This document shows positions 62,384 through 64,000 of a DNA stretch of 64,000 nucleotides, piece by piece (position 1 is the stretch's first letter; the number at the start of each line of letters is the position of its first letter). The stretch is taken from contig JAGAKX010000044.1 of NCBI GenBank assembly GCA_017625435.1, positions 1 through 64,000 on the forward strand. Reading direction: 5' to 3'. Made by a program: the position numbers and the translations under genes. This stretch comes from Clostridia bacterium (lineage in GTDB: Bacteria; Bacillota; Clostridia; Oscillospirales; Acutalibacteraceae). The notes below the pieces were generated by a model. That model was not told the DNA's origin and did not search any database. It saw only the letters and a list, made by a program, of their open reading frames with translations.

Positions 62384-62399
62384 GTCACCGCTTGGTGAC
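62384..62399 (-). promoter_or_regulatory. Hairpin in the secA leader
   Basis: Perfect 6-bp stem GTCACC (62384-62389) / GGTGAC (62394-62399) with a 4-base loop, in the 42-base gap between nth and secA, about 6 bases before the secA ribosome site. No T tract follows, so it is not a terminator. Possible role in secA translation or mRNA end stability. Confidence 0.4.
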
Positions 62400-62408
62400 A
62401 TATCTATG

Positions 62409-63041
62409 TTATTGTTCTTTTGAGAATTTACAGAACGTATTCAGGGGACATTCTGCACACAGGGGACGTCTTGCATCGCACAGAGCTCTTCCGTGAAGCA
62501 CGGCACGGTGGCAGAAATCGTTACTCTCTTCGGGCGGGAGCAGCTTTTTAAGTGCAAGCTCCACCTTCAGGGGGTCCTTTGTTTCAACAAGTCCCAGTCT
62601 GTTTGAAATTCTTATAAGATGTGTATCTGCCACAACCGCCGGCTTTCCGTACACGTCACCCACAATGAGATTTGCCGTTTTTCTTCCCACTCCGGGAAGT
62701 GTTGTAAGCTCCTCTATTGTGTCGGGCACTCTTCCGCCGAAGCGCTCAAGCACGTCGTTTGCCATACCCACAATATCCTTTGCCTTCTGTCGGAAAAATC
62801 CGCAGGAGTGAATAAGCTCCTCAACGTCCTTCACATCAGCCGAAGCAAAAGCCTCTGTTGTAGGATATCTGCCGAACAGAGCCGGGGTCACAAGGTTTAC
62901 CCTTGCATCCGTACACTGTGCCGAAAGTCTTGTGGCAACAAGAAGCTGAAAGGGATCTCCGGCAACAAGCGAGCATACAGCCTCAGGATAAAGCTTTTTA
63001 AGCTCTTCTGCCGCCTTCAGGGCAATTTCTTTTTTCGTCAT
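62409..63041 (-). CDS. nth: Endonuclease III
   Basis: 210 residues. Helix-hairpin-helix LPGVGRKTANLI with the catalytic Lys, catalytic Asp in VADTHLIRISNRLG and the C-terminal 4Fe-4S cluster cysteines C-x6-C-x2-C-x5-C (CDARRPLCAECPLNTFC). It removes oxidised pyrimidines and cleaves abasic sites. ATG at 63041 is favoured because AGAGAGG lies about 9 bases before it; the ATG three codons earlier (63050) directly abuts the site. First gene of the long minus-strand run, next to and divergent from dinB, another repair gene. Confidence 0.94.
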   Translation of the reverse strand: MTKKEIALKAAEELKKLYPEAVCSLVAGDPFQLLVATRLSAQCTDARVNLVTPALFGRYPTTEAFASADVKDVEELIHSCGFFRQKAKDIVGMANDVLERFGGRVPDTIEELTTLPGVGRKTANLIVGDVYGKPAVVADTHLIRISNRLGLVETKDPLKVELALKKLLPPEESNDFCHRAVLHGRALCDARRPLCAECPLNTFCKFSKEQ

Positions 63042-63071
63042 ACCTTTCATCCTCTCTCTATATTTTTTATT

Positions 63072-63100
63072 AGTATATACCTGCGGAATGTAAAAATCAA
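63072..63100 (-). promoter_or_regulatory. Promoter of nth and the downstream run
   Basis: Minus-strand TTGATT (plus 63095-63100), 17-base spacer, TATACT (plus 63072-63077), ~30 bases before the nth start. No LexA box overlaps this promoter, so nth appears not to share the dinB control. Confidence 0.6.
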
Positions 63101-63200
63101 GGAAAAATTACAAATAATAAATAATATTATATGTGTTTTTTTCATTGATTTCTGCAATGTACCATTTACGGGACAGTAAACAAAAATCATAAATTTCCTG

Positions 63201-63229
63201 TTTACAACCGCAGATTTCTTTGTTATAAT
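63201..63229 (+). promoter_or_regulatory. dinB promoter
   Basis: TTTACA at 63201-63206, 17-base spacer and a perfect TATAAT at 63224-63229, 51 bases before the ATG. The LexA box begins 13 bases after the -10, so the transcription start and initial transcribed region lie under the repressor. Confidence 0.8.
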
Positions 63230-63242
63230 ACACTTAAATTAC

Positions 63243-63256
63243 CGAACATTTGTTCG
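63243..63256. promoter_or_regulatory. Perfect LexA operator before dinB
   Basis: CGAACATTTGTTCG, a 14-base palindrome with a single central mismatch pair, of the Gram-positive CGAAC-n4-GTTCG type. It shares the CATTTG/CAAATG core with both boxes in the lexA promoter, which fixes the site variant used by this organism. Confidence 0.85.
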
Positions 63257-63280
63257 CTTTGCTTTCAGGAGATGTATTTT

Positions 63281-64000
63281 ATGCGTATAATTTTACATTC
63301 TGACCTTAATAACTGCTACGCTTCAATTGAGAGTATAGACCACCCCGAGTACAGGGAAATCCCCCTTGCGGTAGGCGGTGACCCCGAAAAAAGACACGGC
63401 ATAATTCTTGCTAAAAACGAAATTGCAAAGAAGTACGGAGTAAAAACGGGCGAGCCCTTATGGCAGGCACAGAGAAAATGTCCGTCACTTAAAATACTTC
63501 CTCCGAACTTTCCTCTTTATCAGAAATACTGCAACAAGGCAAGAGAGATTTACTGTGAATATACAGACCTTGTGGAGGCCTTCGGCCCGGATGAAGCCTG
63601 GCTTGATGTTACGGGCAGTACGGAGCTTTTCGGCTCCGGAGAGGTAATTGCAGAGGAGATAAGGCACCGCATAAAAACAGAGCTGGGGCTTACGGTTTCA
63701 ATCGGAGTATCCTATAACAAGGTGTTTGCAAAATTCGGAAGCGACTACAAAAAGCCCGATGCCGTAACACTTATAACACCTGAAAATTTCAAAGAAATCG
63801 TATGGAAGGCTCCCGTGGGCGACCTGCTTTTTGTGGGTCCGTCAACCGTAAGAGAGCTGAACAGACGCTGTATTTATACCGTTGAGGATGCAGTAAAGCT
63901 GGGCCGTGAAAGGCTTATACAGATATTCGGCAAAAACGGCGAAAGGCTGTATATTTATGCAATGGGTATGGATACAACTCCCGTTATGAACATAGATGAA
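63281..64000 (+). CDS. dinB: DNA polymerase IV-like Y-family polymerase (partial, C-terminus outside window)
   Basis: 240 residues are visible; the frame is open at the window edge. Y-family palm motifs: ILHSDLNNCYASIE with the first catalytic Asp, GIILAKNEIAKKYGVK, and FGPDEAWLDVTG with the catalytic Asp-Glu pair; then SIGVSYNKVFAKFGSDYKKP and VGPSTVREL, the thumb HhH region. The usual YSIDEAFLD is FGPDEAWLD here, a variant seen in Firmicutes DinB homologues. It performs error-prone bypass of DNA lesions. AGGAGA precedes the ATG; LexA controlled. UmuC-like classification cannot be excluded without the C-terminus. Confidence 0.9.
   Translation, partial: MRIILHSDLNNCYASIESIDHPEYREIPLAVGGDPEKRHGIILAKNEIAKKYGVKTGEPLWQAQRKCPSLKILPPNFPLYQKYCNKAREIYCEYTDLVEAFGPDEAWLDVTGSTELFGSGEVIAEEIRHRIKTELGLTVSIGVSYNKVFAKFGSDYKKPDAVTLITPENFKEIVWKAPVGDLLFVGPSTVRELNRRCIYTVEDAVKLGRERLIQIFGKNGERLYIYAMGMDTTPVMNIDE

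Overview
The window is a stretch of a spore-forming, low-to-moderate GC Gram-positive chromosome, most likely a gut or rumen member of class Clostridia (Oscillospiraceae/Ruminococcaceae-like). The evidence is a complete spoIIAA-spoIIAB-sigF operon, a Gram-positive type LexA with its own operators, secreted proteins with dockerin repeats, AGGAGG-type ribosome binding sites, A/T-rich intergenic regions with TTGACA/TATAAT promoters, and a housekeeping gene order (nth, secA, dprA, topA, trmFO, rnc, smc, ftsY, rdgB, yhbY, nadD, yqeK, rsfS) in which blocks such as rnc-smc-ftsY, topA-dprA and yhbY-nadD-yqeK-rsfS are familiar from Firmicutes. No tRNA, rRNA, IS element, prophage or CRISPR array was seen.

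Layout. 1-9131 (minus): the first 3,043 codons of a giant secreted protein built from five degenerate ~420-490-residue repeats; its C-terminus lies outside the window. 9284-12883: an Lgt-like membrane protein, an OmpR-type response regulator with its histidine kinase, and a convergent, overlapping PdaB-like polysaccharide deacetylase. 13099-18666 (plus): a large GH106-like glycosidase, the spoIIA operon and an EamA transporter. 18693-20167: lexA, divergent from a SpoIIQ-like M23 protein with a probable sigma-F promoter. 20290-25148 (minus): GT2 glycosyltransferase, IspD/TarI-type cytidylyltransferase, HD nucleotidase, greA and a dockerin protein. 25227-30702 (minus): a DUF5058 membrane pair, a neutral-ceramidase-like hydrolase, an AGE-family epimerase and a DUF4015-type membrane-anchored glycosidase-like protein. 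30818-34912: MecA-like adaptor, rpe, and two paralogues (one lipoprotein, one dockerin protein) flanking a FabG-like reductase. 34986-63041: a collinear minus-strand run of more than 20 housekeeping and wall genes. 63281-64000: the first 240 codons of a dinB-type polymerase behind a strong promoter and a perfect LexA box.

How the parts fit. The lexA and dinB promoter regions share a CAAATG/CATTTG-centred operator, which defines a small SOS regulon visible in the window. The spoIIA operon and the SpoIIQ-like gene belong to forespore sigma-F control. Ddl and a membrane-fused MurF act in consecutive peptidoglycan steps. The three proteins with repeat or dockerin architecture (1-9131, 23598-25148, 34034-34912) and the lipoprotein twin at 32254-33114 suggest an extracellular scaffold-type surface biology, with no cohesin in view. 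The most unusual features are the giant repeat protein, the paralogue pair with exchanged anchors, FtsY with its acidic/coiled tail at the C-terminus, MurF with an N-terminal membrane domain, and the radical SAM-GNAT fusion.
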